Shown in pieces: positions 14,496-24,624 of a stretch of 64,000 bases of DNA (its first letter is position 1; each line of letters begins with the position of its first letter). The stretch comes from Albugo candida (Eukaryota; Oomycota; Peronosporomycetes; Albuginales). The stretch covers positions 62,001 through 126,000 of the forward strand of contig JBDOQK010000018.1 of the NCBI GenBank assembly GCA_040437565.1. Reading direction: 5' to 3'. The position numbers and the translations under genes are program-made. The notes under the pieces are model-generated. The model was not told the DNA's origin, did no database searches, and worked only from the letters and a program-made list of their open reading frames with translations.

Positions 14496-14678
14496 GCGAA
14501 TGTGGCATTTATGCTTGAAGAAGTGTGCGGGTTTCATAACGTGAAAGTTTATGAGAAATCCATGCAAGAGTATTTAAATCGAGAGGGTATGCATATCGAA
14601 TGAATATATTATAAATTTTGTTGTCTATTGTTGCTGTTATGTGTACACAAAACGCACATACATTTGATGACTCGGACT

Positions 14679-15713
14679 TTATTTCTTTACAGCTTCATCC
14701 TCACTAGAGACACCGTCCCGTTGGATGTCTGCCCACCCTCCTGAAGGCAAACTTTCCGGTTTGCAAACGTGTCTTTTGACAAATTTGTTCATTGAAAACA
14801 TTGTGAACGAATCTCTTTTGAAAACATTTCGAAGATTGTCATCCAAAAGAATTTTCCGTTTGTCAGTTGGGTCTTGGAGTTGATGTTCATGAATGTATTT
14901 CCACAACAACTTGACAATTGTTGGACGTGCAAGACGATCGCTGCCAAGCACCTGAGCCAATTCCGGTGAGACAGCCAACTCTGCATTAAAAGCTGAATTT
15001 CGCTTGGGTATTTTCTCATCTTCACTTGCCTTATCGCCAGTGGTCTTTTTCAATCGCTTCTTTTTCTTCTTACTTGGTTCTTTTTTTGGTGTCTCATCCT
15101 CCTCGCTACTTATTCCATCCCGCAGAATAGCTTTCCATCCTTCTACCGGTAAGTCTTCTGGCTTACGAACATGTCGCTTGATATATTTATTTAGCGTGAA
15201 CATAGTTGCTGCCTCACGCTGAAAAACGGACTTTAATTGCGCATCGAAAACGATCCGTCGTTTATCATTTGGATCTTGTAAGTTATTTGCGCGTATGTAA
15301 TTCCACAGCTCCTTGACGATTTGAGGCCTTGACATGCGATCTGTTCCCATTACCGCTGCTAATTCCGGCGACAAGGAAAGCTCGGCATCAAACGGGCTTT
15401 TGCGTTCTTTTACAATTTTTCTAGTTTGTTTGACGTTCTTTTGCGACAATTTTTTTCCGCTAGTCTCGTTCGGTACGGTTGCTTCATCGCACTCGTCGTC
15501 CGCTTCACACTTTTCGTTCCTTTGCTGATTTTCAATCACTTCTAGTATCGTCTCGTTGATGTATTTTTTGTCGGCTGATAAATCACAACTAAAGAGAGAC
15601 TCGAGTTGATTCCTTACTGTTTTCCTCGATACTGTCTCCAAATTGGCGTCTTTGAGAATTGTCTCGATTTCTGAGCGCAAATTAGCCCGACTTGGGTCCA
15701 TTTTACGAGTCAT
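14679..15713 (-). CDS. DEK_C plus two SWIB domains, chromatin protein
   Basis: An unspliced 344-residue frame starts at 15713 (MTRKMDPSRANL; the Met four codons later is also possible). Residues about 5-65 match a DEK C-terminal domain (LRSEIETILKDANLETVSRK...VRNQLE). Two SWIB/MDM2 domains follow, at about 115-200 and 240-325, each with the family pattern: SPELAAVMGTDRMSRPQIVK and SPELAQVLGSDRLARPTIVK, then LW.YI, LQDP.DKR and MF..NK(Y/F).KRH. A Lys-rich linker (KKEPSKKKKKRLKK) is a likely nuclear signal. Proteins of this layout, including yeast UAF30-type proteins, act in chromatin remodelling or rDNA transcription; the role here is inferred from the domains. The 3' end lies 60 bases from the end of the repeated rhodanese flank. 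Confidence 0.9.
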   Translation of the reverse strand: MTRKMDPSRANLRSEIETILKDANLETVSRKTVRNQLESLFSCDLSADKKYINETILEVIENQQRNEKCEADDECDEATVPNETSGKKLSQKNVKQTRKIVKERKSPFDAELSLSPELAAVMGTDRMSRPQIVKELWNYIRANNLQDPNDKRRIVFDAQLKSVFQREAATMFTLNKYIKRHVRKPEDLPVEGWKAILRDGISSEEDETPKKEPSKKKKKRLKKTTGDKASEDEKIPKRNSAFNAELAVSPELAQVLGSDRLARPTIVKLLWKYIHEHQLQDPTDKRKILLDDNLRNVFKRDSFTMFSMNKFVKRHVCKPESLPSGGWADIQRDGVSSEDEAVKK

Positions 15714-16208
15714 AGGCTTTGAATACCGGTTTCTTACCGTTTAATGAAGCTGATACCAACCTTATGTTCGTAATTCTATAGCCGTTTTGATCAGCCTCTA
15801 AGAATAGAGGCGTCATGTCGAAAATAGTAGTGTACCATACATCAAATCATTTTGACATGGCGCTTTTTGGGGCTTCCGATCGATTTCCTGCTGAATCGGG
15901 TGTGATTTCATGCACATGAAAGTTGAGCATTACAATTAATCATTGCTGTAGCCCGGTCACCTGGACCGATGTATGCAGTCAACGAGCCGAAGCGCTGGCG
16001 ATCTGCAGCGATAATGAAAACAGACTGCCACGCAATCGATGAGACAAAGCGATGGGGTAAACGAGAGGGGTGGATTGCTGGTATCGTAAATGAAATCTAA
16101 AAAATCCGGCAGTAATTATTTGATTTTGAGCAGCTTCAGACCTTGCCGTGACTTCGAACGCTTCCAAAGGTTCAGTCAAGTTGTAGATTATTGGCACTCA
16201 ATTTCGTT
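15714..16208. promoter_or_regulatory. Divergent intergenic region, no gene seen
   Basis: These 495 bases separate the divergent SWIB and PG-rich genes. A 72-codon minus-strand frame at 15979-16197 lacks an ATG start and any recognisable content. No RNA gene or repeat is seen. Confidence 0.4.
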
Positions 16209-17366
16209 ATGCTAACATCTTCCACGATGATAGAAAGAGACTTGGCACCCGGTAAATACAATCAGAATGCAGATGCTATCCTCAAACACGCCCCCGCGAT
16301 CACTTTTCCAAAGTCGCTACGATTTGCCTCGCAAAAAGGTGAGACTGAGTTATGATATTTCAATAAAGTAACGCGACTCGCTTTAGTCAACATGACCGAC
16401 AAAGAGCATCAAAGAGAGTTGCTGACGGTGGACAGTCCTGGTCCAATGTACAATCCCGGGTCAACACTACGTAATGGTGTGAAGCCGAGATGTCAGAAAT
16501 CCTTCACTGCTCCAACACCACCCCAAGCAGGTACTTGCCTCCCTACGGTCAATAAGGCTCCAACACGGAGGTACCGTTGTGCTCCGAGTATGTTCAGGAA
16601 ATGTGCTGATAAGTAAGTCTTAGTTCGCGGGATTCTTGGTTCTCCACAATCAATCGGAAAGACGTTTTGTTGCTCCCTCCTTCCCCTCAGAAACCAGTCG
16701 TTATTCTTTCTCCTTTGGCGATCGAAACTCGAGATGTAGAAAAAACAAAAACGAATTCTTTGTTGAGCATAAAAAGTAGCAAACTCAAATCAATTGGATC
16801 GCTTTTCGGGCATCAAGATCGTTTTGGAGCGCTGCGCTGTAAAGTGAAAAGAAAAGAGGACACAAGTCGCCCTCGTCGCACTCAGCTTATATCCGTCCAA
16901 CACGCTCGAGAGAATCTCGGTACGCACTTTTATATTTACAAGCACCACTCTTGTTTATATAACCACTAAAATGGTTCAGGGGAGTACTCACCGGGTCCAA
17001 TCTACAATCCGCACCGTCCTGTGTGTTCGGGTGGAAGACTAGCACCTGCTTTAAAAACGAGTTTCCGTGAAGCGTACCTTCGAAACGTTCATTCGATTAA
17101 GAACCCAAATTCGAATTTGAGTTCCCGAAGTACGTGGCTTTCTGGTAATATACAGAAACAGCAGAATGGAATAGAAACTGTTGTCGTATGCACAGGTACG
17201 GTAGAGAGCATATTTGCAATTTACTGAACTTTAACCAACATAATTTACAGGCGATATTATACCAGGACCGGGTTCATACATTGACCCACCATCCTCTTTC
17301 TCCAAGCCATCACATAATATTCGAGCGCGGAATTTGGTGAATAAAAACGGTTCGAACGAAAAATGA
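16209..17366 (+). CDS. Sperm-tail PG-rich repeat (STOP/SHIPPO) protein
   Basis: Several exons encode spaced PG-rich repeats: LAPGKYNQN, SPGPMYNPGSTLR, SPGPIYNPHRPV and PGPGSYIDPPSSF. They are accompanied by family-typical pieces: SIGSLFGHQDRFGALR, ISVQHARENLG and an Arg/Lys-rich tail. Such proteins bind axonemal microtubules, so this fits a flagellate zoospore. Clear exons are 16209-16338, 16387 onward, up to 16919, 16980-17195 and 17251-17366, with introns of 48, 60 and 55 nt. The join in the middle is uncertain: the frame around 16500-16612 meets the frame of SKLKSIGSLFG only through an unusually long intron (about 16613-16779), or the model is wrong there. ATGs at 16209 and 16227 are in the same frame. 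Confidence 0.75.
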
Positions 17367-17920
17367 GCTTCAATTGCGACTGATACCGCGAAAGCGTTTG
17401 TATGGCACACAATGTTACGTGATCGCATAGAAACCCCGAGCAAGGTCGTTGGACTTGTATTCTAATTAGATGCGTCACACATGATGGAATCGTATCCTTA
17501 TAAAATAATATTATCAAGTATTACTTATAAACTGCGAGTATTTTACATTAGTAAATTGGACACGCTCACAGACCTAAGCCGTTACCCTTTCTTGCGTCAT
17601 CTTCTCCACTATCTGATGCGTGCTATACAAAAATGTCTTCAACATTGGTATAGTGTGCGGCTGCTAATACTGATAATTGTACACAGTACCGTTCATGTAT
17701 ACAAACGCGAAGAAAAAAGCTTCTACCAAACGTTACTCTCTTTAAATTCATCCAAGTCAACTATACAGCAATAAAGACAGGCGATATCTTCGCTTCTCTA
17801 TAATAGTGTGAAATAGAGAGACATTGAAATTCAGCGTGAACTTTGCTTCTCTCACTTGTGATCTCCTCAAGAAACGACACCACATCTGGCAAGCATAAGA
17901 ATAAGAGAAATCTACTTTAC
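17367..17920. other. Intergenic spacer, nothing recognised
   Basis: A 554-base interval between two plus-strand genes. Small open frames here (such as 17481-17774) lack convincing content. It should include the promoter of the double-FYVE gene. Confidence 0.35.
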
Positions 17921-20900
17921 ATGTCACCAAACTCGGACGTCGCATCCTCTGAGGCAGACAGCAAACCCAAAGCAACAGCGGGTACCATCAAAGAAGATAC
18001 TGCAATGGCACTGGACGACATTACCACAAACGTCGACAGAGTCTGCATCGAATGCGATCAAAAAATTGCCGACACGGATGACTTTTGTATATTTTGTGGA
18101 ACCAAAGTCAGTCAGAAACCTGACGAACCCCCAAAATCGGTTCCATCCACTTCAAAGAAGGACAGTGCCACCACCGAGAAGGCCTCATCCACCTCAAACA
18201 AGGATAGCTCCCCCGAGAAGCCGATCAAGAAGCCTTCCACCTCAAATAAGGATGACTCCGTCGCCAAGGATACAAACGAAAAGACCACGTCACAGACTCT
18301 GACCGTCGCGGAGCCATTAGAAAACACTACATCTACAATCGTCGCTTCTACTATTCCCAACGTCGCCTCTGTGCCTGCTGTTTCTAATAAGCCCTCTACA
18401 GATGAAGAAGCTGGGTCCTTCCACGGACGTCGAACAAGCCAGTCCGCAGATGATCGATTCAGTGCGACCTTCCTCGGTAGCAGTGTCGCTTCTTTAGAAC
18501 AGTTATGGGTACCTGACAATTTCTCAAGTAATTGTATGGACTGCAAATACCCTTTTGGATTTCCAAAACCACGACGACATCACTGTCGCGTGTGCGGTTT
18601 ACTTTTCTGTCGAAATTGTTTACAAAATAAAATGATTGTACCAAAATCATTTGGGTACGGCGAAAACAAAGAACGATGCTGTCGTAATTGTGTGACAGCG
18701 TTACAAGTGAAATCGATCAGCTCTCCCGCGGACGTATTTGCACAACGAAAGAGCTCACAACAGCTTCAAAGCCAAGTGAATCGTCAAAACTCGAATTACA
18801 CAGTTGAGAATCAATATGACGTTCTCGGAGTCACCAAAAATGCGTCAGTCAAAGAGATTCAAAACCAATTCCATTCTATGAGCAGCTCTGAAAAAGATCA
18901 AGAAGTGCTGACAAAACTTCAAGATGCTTACGAGACTCTACAGAATCCTTCAAAGCGTCAACAACACGATTCAAACATTGATCGATCTCAAAATTCAATG
19001 TTGGGCGAAAGTTGCAGCTTTCAATCGAATATCACGGAAACGGTCCGGAGCGATCAAACAGAGTGTCAAGTTTGCTATCGACCATTCAAATTTGGTCGAA
19101 GACAACATCATTGTCGTCGATGTACGCGCAGTGTCTGTAACAATTGTTCCGAAGGTATGAAACCCATTTTGGAACTTGGATTTCCACAGCCCGTCCGACA
19201 TTGTAGCACATGTATGACGAACCCACCCAGTTTCATCCAACCTGTTTTAGATCCTGTCACAAAACCACCCGCTGGGTTTGAGTATCTCACTCGTATGGAT
19301 ATTTGTGTGAGCGTAACGTGTGCCACACAACCCAAAGACGAGGAAGTGTACGAAATCAAAACGTATTGTGAGCCAAATGAAGCCGTTCTGAAGGAGATCA
19401 AGTATACACTCACAGAGACTGAGCGAGCCGTGGCGAACGATTACCGGATCACTCATCCTCGAACGCTGTCTGATTTTGAATGGCTTGTGATGGCAATGGG
19501 GAACTGTACCAATATCAAAGCACTACCTTATTTTCCTGATCGAAGAGCAATTCGAAGTGAGCGCGATCGAGGAGCTGCTGGGTATCAAGGGTTCATTGTA
19601 GGGTGCCTACTACATCCTTTACTTCGCGATTCCGATTGTCTCAAAGCGTTTTTGGTCCTTCCAGCGGAAGAATTGAGTAAATACAGGTCCACTAGCAAGC
19701 CTCGTCCTTTGTATGAAAATGAGAAATACGAGAATGTGATCACAGCTCTCCGTTTGGAATTTGAACGAGCTCAAGTGCGTCGTAAAATCGATCTTCTCAA
19801 TAGCCGTAAAAACGCTCATGAGAAGCGCATGGAAGAATTGAAAGATCGACTGAATCAACAGCGTGAACGAGAAGCATCTCAAATTGTGCGTCGTGAAAGC
19901 GCAACGACCCGTTTTCGAGCATTAGAGTCACGAAAAGAATCTCAAACGGAGCGTATGGAGCGCGAAAAGACTCGATATCTCCAGCAAGCAGAAGCTACAC
20001 ACATTCTCTACTTTGACAAGGAACAGGACGCTATTATTCGTAAACAAGAGGAAGAAAATCGTGCGAAAGAAAAGATCGAATTCACAAAATCGAAAGATAT
20101 GTTTCAGAATGATACAACGGAATGGAATACCAATATGGCGCTGTGGAGCAAACACCGTGCCAATTGGTCAGAGCATCACAATCCAGCTGTCTCCAAAGAT
20201 ATCGCGAATGAATGGATCCTCAAGTTTTATGGCGTGTACTACTCGAAAATCGACAGTCTCAACGGAATTGATGGTGTCGATGCTCAAGTTCCACCGGAAT
20301 TGGTCAAACTTCACGCTAGAATGGTCGAATTACAAGAAAAAGAACCAAGTTTCCTCGATGAGGAAGGCAGTGCTGTCGATGACGAATGGAGTAAATTAGC
20401 GAAAGAGCGTGAGCATTGGGCGAGTGATCGAGCGAATATGAAAAGAGAGGATGAAATGTGTAAAGACGAAGACGTCCGATACAAACAAGAGCACGAATTT
20501 GTCTCCAAAGAAGTCGAAGCGCGAGAAACAAAAATCGCTGTCGTCGAAAAAGATATGCAAATGCTCCAACAGCAAATAAAATCTCGTCACAAAATCATCG
20601 CACAGCGCTTCAACCGGCATCAAGCACTGGATCATGAGTTTGAGAAGGAATGGCAAGTGAGTTTGAAAGACCGAACGAATGGAACGAAATCCCGACTCAC
20701 TGCCCATCAGACTCGAATCACTCGCGCAGAGAAGCGATGTGGGCTGTTTCTCGATCAATTCCAAAGACAACAACAAAGTCAGCGAATGCTTTTGTTCAAA
20801 CGAGCGACACTGCTGGAAGAACGGGCTTTGGACACGCATATGTTTGAAGAACACCAAGAAGACTCGCATGTAGCCCTGGAAGCTTGTCAGAATGCCCGAG

Positions 20901-23086
20901 CGCTGACACCTGAATACATAAATCGCATGGAAGCGGACATGAAAAATCGTGCCGAAGAACTGAAAAGCGTGATGGAGAGTAATAAACCAACTTGCCAGGA
21001 AGGAGGAGACTTGGATGAACGTGATGAATTCATGAATAAAGTGCGTCAGCAGCGAACAGAGTACCAGGATGAATTGACACAGCAATTGGAAGCGCTCGAA
21101 CGTGAAGGACAATTGTGTATATCGCTTTTGGAACGCATCCAAAAGTATCAGACAGCGCTGGACGAAGAGATCGAGGACGGCGCTATCGAAGATACGCTGA
21201 TTGCCAATTTTGTAAGCCTCAAGTCGAAAGAAGAGAAATTGTTGAAGGAGGAGGAAGAGTTGCGCGAAGAGAAGAAGAAGAGTATCCAAACGTTGATCAA
21301 TGATGCTGGAACGTGGGTTTTGAAAGCCATCCATGAACATTCCAAACGGAAAAAGGAAGAAGCATCAAGACTCGTCGGCCAAGCTCATCGAGCGGCTGAA
21401 TTGCAGAAATTGGTACAACACTTTACGCATCGCGTGATCGACCAAGAGGAACGTATCATGCGCCAGAAACAACGGATCATCAACTGCGAGCATAAGATTG
21501 AGATGCTGAAGGCGGCTGACAACTGGTATGAATATGTGACTGAGATTCTGAGTCCGGATTTTGGGAAGAAAGATGGGCAAAAACTGGAAGCTGGACGAAT
21601 TGAGAGAATGGAAGACCTCAAGGAAGCTGCTCGACTACAAAAAGAAGATGAGTCCGATATGAAAAAAGTGGCCAACTTGTTGGAAGCTTGTAGAGACTAC
21701 GTACATTCCAAGGAAGAAAAGCGTGCTATCTGGGCCAAAGTGGAAGAAGTGTACAGTGTCTCCAAAGCCCAAGAGAAGGAAGAAGACTTGATGATGACTT
21801 CGCAGATCCGTGACTTGTTGCAGCAGCTTGGAGAAGCATTTGAAATGCTTACGAATCGATTACTGGAAGAAGAAGAAAGCTTGCAACACGCTTCCAACCA
21901 ATTGGAAGGGGAGGTTGAATCCATCAAAAGCTTCATGGAACGCATGGAGAAGGAAGAGAGTACTTTGGGAACTGCTGAGAAGAGCTCACTCGCTAAAGAG
22001 AATCAAGTGAATCGTTCTGAAAGTGATTTGATCAAACAACGAGCACGCACACTCATTGAGACGTACAAACAGATGCATATGGAACACCAAAATTATCCCA
22101 TCAAAGCCGAAAAAATCCAACAACGACGGTCTGAACGTCATGGTCCGGGAGTTGTGCGAGTCGCTGAAATGGAAGCTGTGAAAAAAATCATCAAAACACG
22201 AAATTACTATGATGCTCGTGCTTGTGGTGAATTTGCACGAAAATTCAAGATCGACCAAGAGATGAAGGAAGCTCGTCATGTGTTGGACTGGTTCCGCAAA
22301 GATCTTGAGCAGATTATCCGCGATTCCGAGCAATGGACTGAAGCAAGTCGAAAGGATCGGAAGCAATTTGAAGGCGTCAAATTGAAAGCTGCAGAAATGG
22401 ATTGGGATCATGACACACTTTCGAAAATTCCAGCTCTCTTGGACGTCCAGAAAAAGCTTTCGGATAAAAAGTCGAATGTCTCACAATCCTCTGATCGTCG
22501 AACCTCCAACCGAAGTTCAGGTGTACAGGATAACGTACATCCCGATGAGCAATGGCTTGTGGAATTGATCGATCTAAAGCGTAAAATCTCCGATTTGGAT
22601 GCGGTTGTGCTGAAAAACATTGGGAAAATGTTACTAACTGCTAAAGAAGACGAGAAAGCTGTGGTGGCCAATCTTCAACAGATGAAAAATGACAAGGAAT
22701 ATATCCTTAATACACTGCGATTTATCGACCAGGAAGAAGCAAGAGCCATTCGACTTGCTGGTAAAGTGTCTTTTATATCTCAACGAAACTTGACGGGTCA
22801 TGAGGAATCTGGGTCGGAAGAGGAAACTCCGCGGTCGATGGAAAGAAGCGCATCGTCCGGTAAACGGGTGACGTCAGCTTCAAATAGAAGAGAGAAAAAC
22901 CGTACGGAAGGGCTGAAAAGTGTAAAGAATTCCGAAGAAACAGTCGAGTCACAAATTGAAGAATCAGTTGAACCTGGAAAGCTTCCAGATCCCGCGCGGA
23001 GGACTTCTTCTACAGCTGCAGCGTCAAATTACGGTAAATTGAAAGCTTCCGATGTTGCAGCGGCTACGGCGGTTGCAATTATGTAG
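17921..23086 (+). CDS. Giant double-FYVE, J-like, PX-like coiled-coil protein
   Basis: One unspliced frame of 1721 residues starts at the ATG at 17921 (MSPNSDVASSEAD). A zinc-ribbon pair comes first (CIECDQKI...CIFCGTKV, about 43-65), then a Ser/Thr/Lys linker. FYVE-type finger 1 at about 196-265 has WVPDNFSSNC, RRHHCRVCG and CRNCLQNK. A J-domain-like stretch (YDVLGVTKNASVKEIQNQF, about 298-345) has no HPD motif. FYVE finger 2 at about 381-430 has CQVCYRPF and RRQHHCRRCTRSVC. A PX-like region at about 445-600 has YRITHPRTLSDFEWL and GFIVGCLLHPLL. The last 1000 or more residues are continuous coiled coil with a disordered tail. FYVE and PX domains bind PI3P, so an endosomal tether or scaffold is inferred. 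This combination is unlike EEA1 or other standard tethers. The J-like part cannot stimulate Hsp70 without HPD. Confidence 0.88.
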   Translation: MSPNSDVASSEADSKPKATAGTIKEDTAMALDDITTNVDRVCIECDQKIADTDDFCIFCGTKVSQKPDEPPKSVPSTSKKDSATTEKASSTSNKDSSPEKPIKKPSTSNKDDSVAKDTNEKTTSQTLTVAEPLENTTSTIVASTIPNVASVPAVSNKPSTDEEAGSFHGRRTSQSADDRFSATFLGSSVASLEQLWVPDNFSSNCMDCKYPFGFPKPRRHHCRVCGLLFCRNCLQNKMIVPKSFGYGENKERCCRNCVTALQVKSISSPADVFAQRKSSQQLQSQVNRQNSNYTVENQYDVLGVTKNASVKEIQNQFHSMSSSEKDQEVLTKLQDAYETLQNPSKRQQHDSNIDRSQNSMLGESCSFQSNITETVRSDQTECQVCYRPFKFGRRQHHCRRCTRSVCNNCSEGMKPILELGFPQPVRHCSTCMTNPPSFIQPVLDPVTKPPAGFEYLTRMDICVSVTCATQPKDEEVYEIKTYCEPNEAVLKEIKYTLTETERAVANDYRITHPRTLSDFEWLVMAMGNCTNIKALPYFPDRRAIRSERDRGAAGYQGFIVGCLLHPLLRDSDCLKAFLVLPAEELSKYRSTSKPRPLYENEKYENVITALRLEFERAQVRRKIDLLNSRKNAHEKRMEELKDRLNQQREREASQIVRRESATTRFRALESRKESQTERMEREKTRYLQQAEATHILYFDKEQDAIIRKQEEENRAKEKIEFTKSKDMFQNDTTEWNTNMALWSKHRANWSEHHNPAVSKDIANEWILKFYGVYYSKIDSLNGIDGVDAQVPPELVKLHARMVELQEKEPSFLDEEGSAVDDEWSKLAKEREHWASDRANMKREDEMCKDEDVRYKQEHEFVSKEVEARETKIAVVEKDMQMLQQQIKSRHKIIAQRFNRHQALDHEFEKEWQVSLKDRTNGTKSRLTAHQTRITRAEKRCGLFLDQFQRQQQSQRMLLFKRATLLEERALDTHMFEEHQEDSHVALEACQNARALTPEYINRMEADMKNRAEELKSVMESNKPTCQEGGDLDERDEFMNKVRQQRTEYQDELTQQLEALEREGQLCISLLERIQKYQTALDEEIEDGAIEDTLIANFVSLKSKEEKLLKEEEELREEKKKSIQTLINDAGTWVLKAIHEHSKRKKEEASRLVGQAHRAAELQKLVQHFTHRVIDQEERIMRQKQRIINCEHKIEMLKAADNWYEYVTEILSPDFGKKDGQKLEAGRIERMEDLKEAARLQKEDESDMKKVANLLEACRDYVHSKEEKRAIWAKVEEVYSVSKAQEKEEDLMMTSQIRDLLQQLGEAFEMLTNRLLEEEESLQHASNQLEGEVESIKSFMERMEKEESTLGTAEKSSLAKENQVNRSESDLIKQRARTLIETYKQMHMEHQNYPIKAEKIQQRRSERHGPGVVRVAEMEAVKKIIKTRNYYDARACGEFARKFKIDQEMKEARHVLDWFRKDLEQIIRDSEQWTEASRKDRKQFEGVKLKAAEMDWDHDTLSKIPALLDVQKKLSDKKSNVSQSSDRRTSNRSSGVQDNVHPDEQWLVELIDLKRKISDLDAVVLKNIGKMLLTAKEDEKAVVANLQQMKNDKEYILNTLRFIDQEEARAIRLAGKVSFISQRNLTGHEESGSEEETPRSMERSASSGKRVTSASNRREKNRTEGLKSVKNSEETVESQIEESVEPGKLPDPARRTSSTAAASNYGKLKASDVAAATAVAIM

Positions 23087-23314
23087 TCTGGGAGATTAAC
23101 AGTTCAATTTGACCTGTAGAAACAGCGATTTCTTCGGAAGGTGTTCGCGTAACTTCATGTTGCGCGTATATCTGAAAGGGAAACGAAGTGGGCAATGGAT
23201 CTCATTTATGTATGCCACATTAGTTTGTAGTTGCTTTAGTATATCGGCTCTGTTTCATTGGTAGAATAGAGTGGTTTTATAAATCATAATTTTGAGTGAG
23301 ACATTCTTTTTCGT

Positions 23315-24515
23315 ATGGAACTTTTGTGGGGATTTTTACTTTGTATCTTTGCGCTTGCAGCACTGGTACGAAAAGTACGACGGTAGCATTCAATCCAGTA
23401 GATTTATTTGTTTCATAGTCTTTTGCGTGGAGCAAGTTTAGAGCACCTGGATTTGAGGTTGCTGGAAAACACATTTTCATCACCGGTATGGAGAAGCTGT
23501 ATCATTATCACTCGGTTAGTCATCAGTATGTATTAGGTGGCACTTCGGGACTTGGCCTGGCTTTGGCGAAAAAGTATGCAATCGCCGGTGCAAAGGTACA
23601 ACATATAATTGAGCTTTCCTTTTGTATGGGCATGTATCGCATCGCTTGTAGGTTTCTATTATTGGACGGTCTACTGAAAAGCTGAATAGTGCACAGTGTG
23701 AGATCGAGGTATCTGATTGCGATAATGCAAAGTTGTATTGATATAATGAGCTGGTATTGTATCAGGCCGTGCAAAAACCTGGCCAACCTGACGTCTTTGT
23801 GACTTCATGCGATGTCACAAAGTTGAAGGAAATGGAAGACGCAATTGCCGCTGCAAATAGATTCCACAAGCGCGTCACGGATCATCTTATTTGTAATGCT
23901 GGAAGCGCAGAACCTGGGTACTTTCTAGCCCAAGATATGTCGGTTTTTCGCAAGATGATGGATCTCAATTATTTTGGGGTTGTACACACCGTCAAAGCCG
24001 CGTTACCAGCGATGATCGAGCGGAATGAGGCTGCACACATTGTGATCGTATCGAGTGCGTGTGCGCTTATTTCATTCATTGGATATACGCAGTACTGCGC
24101 GTCCAAATATGCAGTTCGTGGATTCGCCGAAGCATTACGCAGCGAAATGCTACTATACAAGATCAACGTGCATGTGTTTTATCCTGGATCTATTGATACT
24201 CCTGGTTATCTCGTCGAGAATCAAACAAAGCCACAAGAAACCTCCACAATAGAGGGCTCTAGCACCTTACATCATCCCGATAGTGTGGCACAATGTTTGA
24301 TAAATGGAGTAAGAAGCGGCAAATTCAGCTTCACCAATGAGCCCATTCTGGATGTGCTTCGTCTTATTGCGAATGGAATTTCCCCTCGTGAAAACTCTGC
24401 TGTTGAATTTCTTCTAATGCCATTTTGCTTCCTCTTTCAGGTCATTTACTTGTTTTATATGGACAACGTGGTTCGTCAAAGTGCTGCCAAACGATCAAAA
24501 AGCAAGTTACAATAA
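23315..24515 (+). CDS. KDSR: 3-ketodihydrosphingosine reductase (KDSR/TSC10)
   Basis: Five exons (23315-23365, 23419-23485, 23537-23595, 23652-23708, 23766-24515), joined across introns of 51 to 57 nt, give a 327-residue short-chain dehydrogenase. It reduces 3-ketodihydrosphingosine to dihydrosphingosine with NADPH, the second step of sphingolipid synthesis at the ER. The N-terminal hydrophobic segment (MELLWGFLLCIFALAAL) anchors it. The cofactor motif is HIFITGGTSGLGLALAKKYA, with SIIGRSTEKL for NADPH preference and CNAG. The catalytic motifs are SSACA...YTQYCASKYAVRGFAEAL. The C-terminus has a second hydrophobic stretch (MPFCFLFQVIYLFYMD) and a basic tail, as in yeast Tsc10 and human KDSR. 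The first exon encodes only 17 residues. It is chosen because the frame is kept and the ER anchor is supplied. Confidence 0.9.
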
Positions 24516-24624
24516 ATGTGTGGCCATTTTGATCCGTTTCGCGCAAGTCTGTTTTACATCATAAGACTCATACAAAATGTCCAGGAAACTATGTTTTATG
24601 CCACATTATTTACGGTTTGGATGA

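Noticed and set aside
14496-14618. Third rhodanese copy
   Set aside because: It is only the 123 bases before the gap repeated exactly; no other exon accompanies it.
15979-16197. 72-codon minus-strand frame
   Set aside because: It starts at GTG with no ATG and has no recognisable content.
18815-18980. Functional DnaJ domain in the double-FYVE protein
   Set aside because: The fold-like sequence is present but the HPD motif needed for Hsp70 stimulation is absent.
20396-21340. 314-codon minus-strand frame
   Set aside because: Antisense shadow of the long coiled coil of the double-FYVE gene; Phe/Leu-rich translation typical of the complement of Glu/Lys-rich codons.
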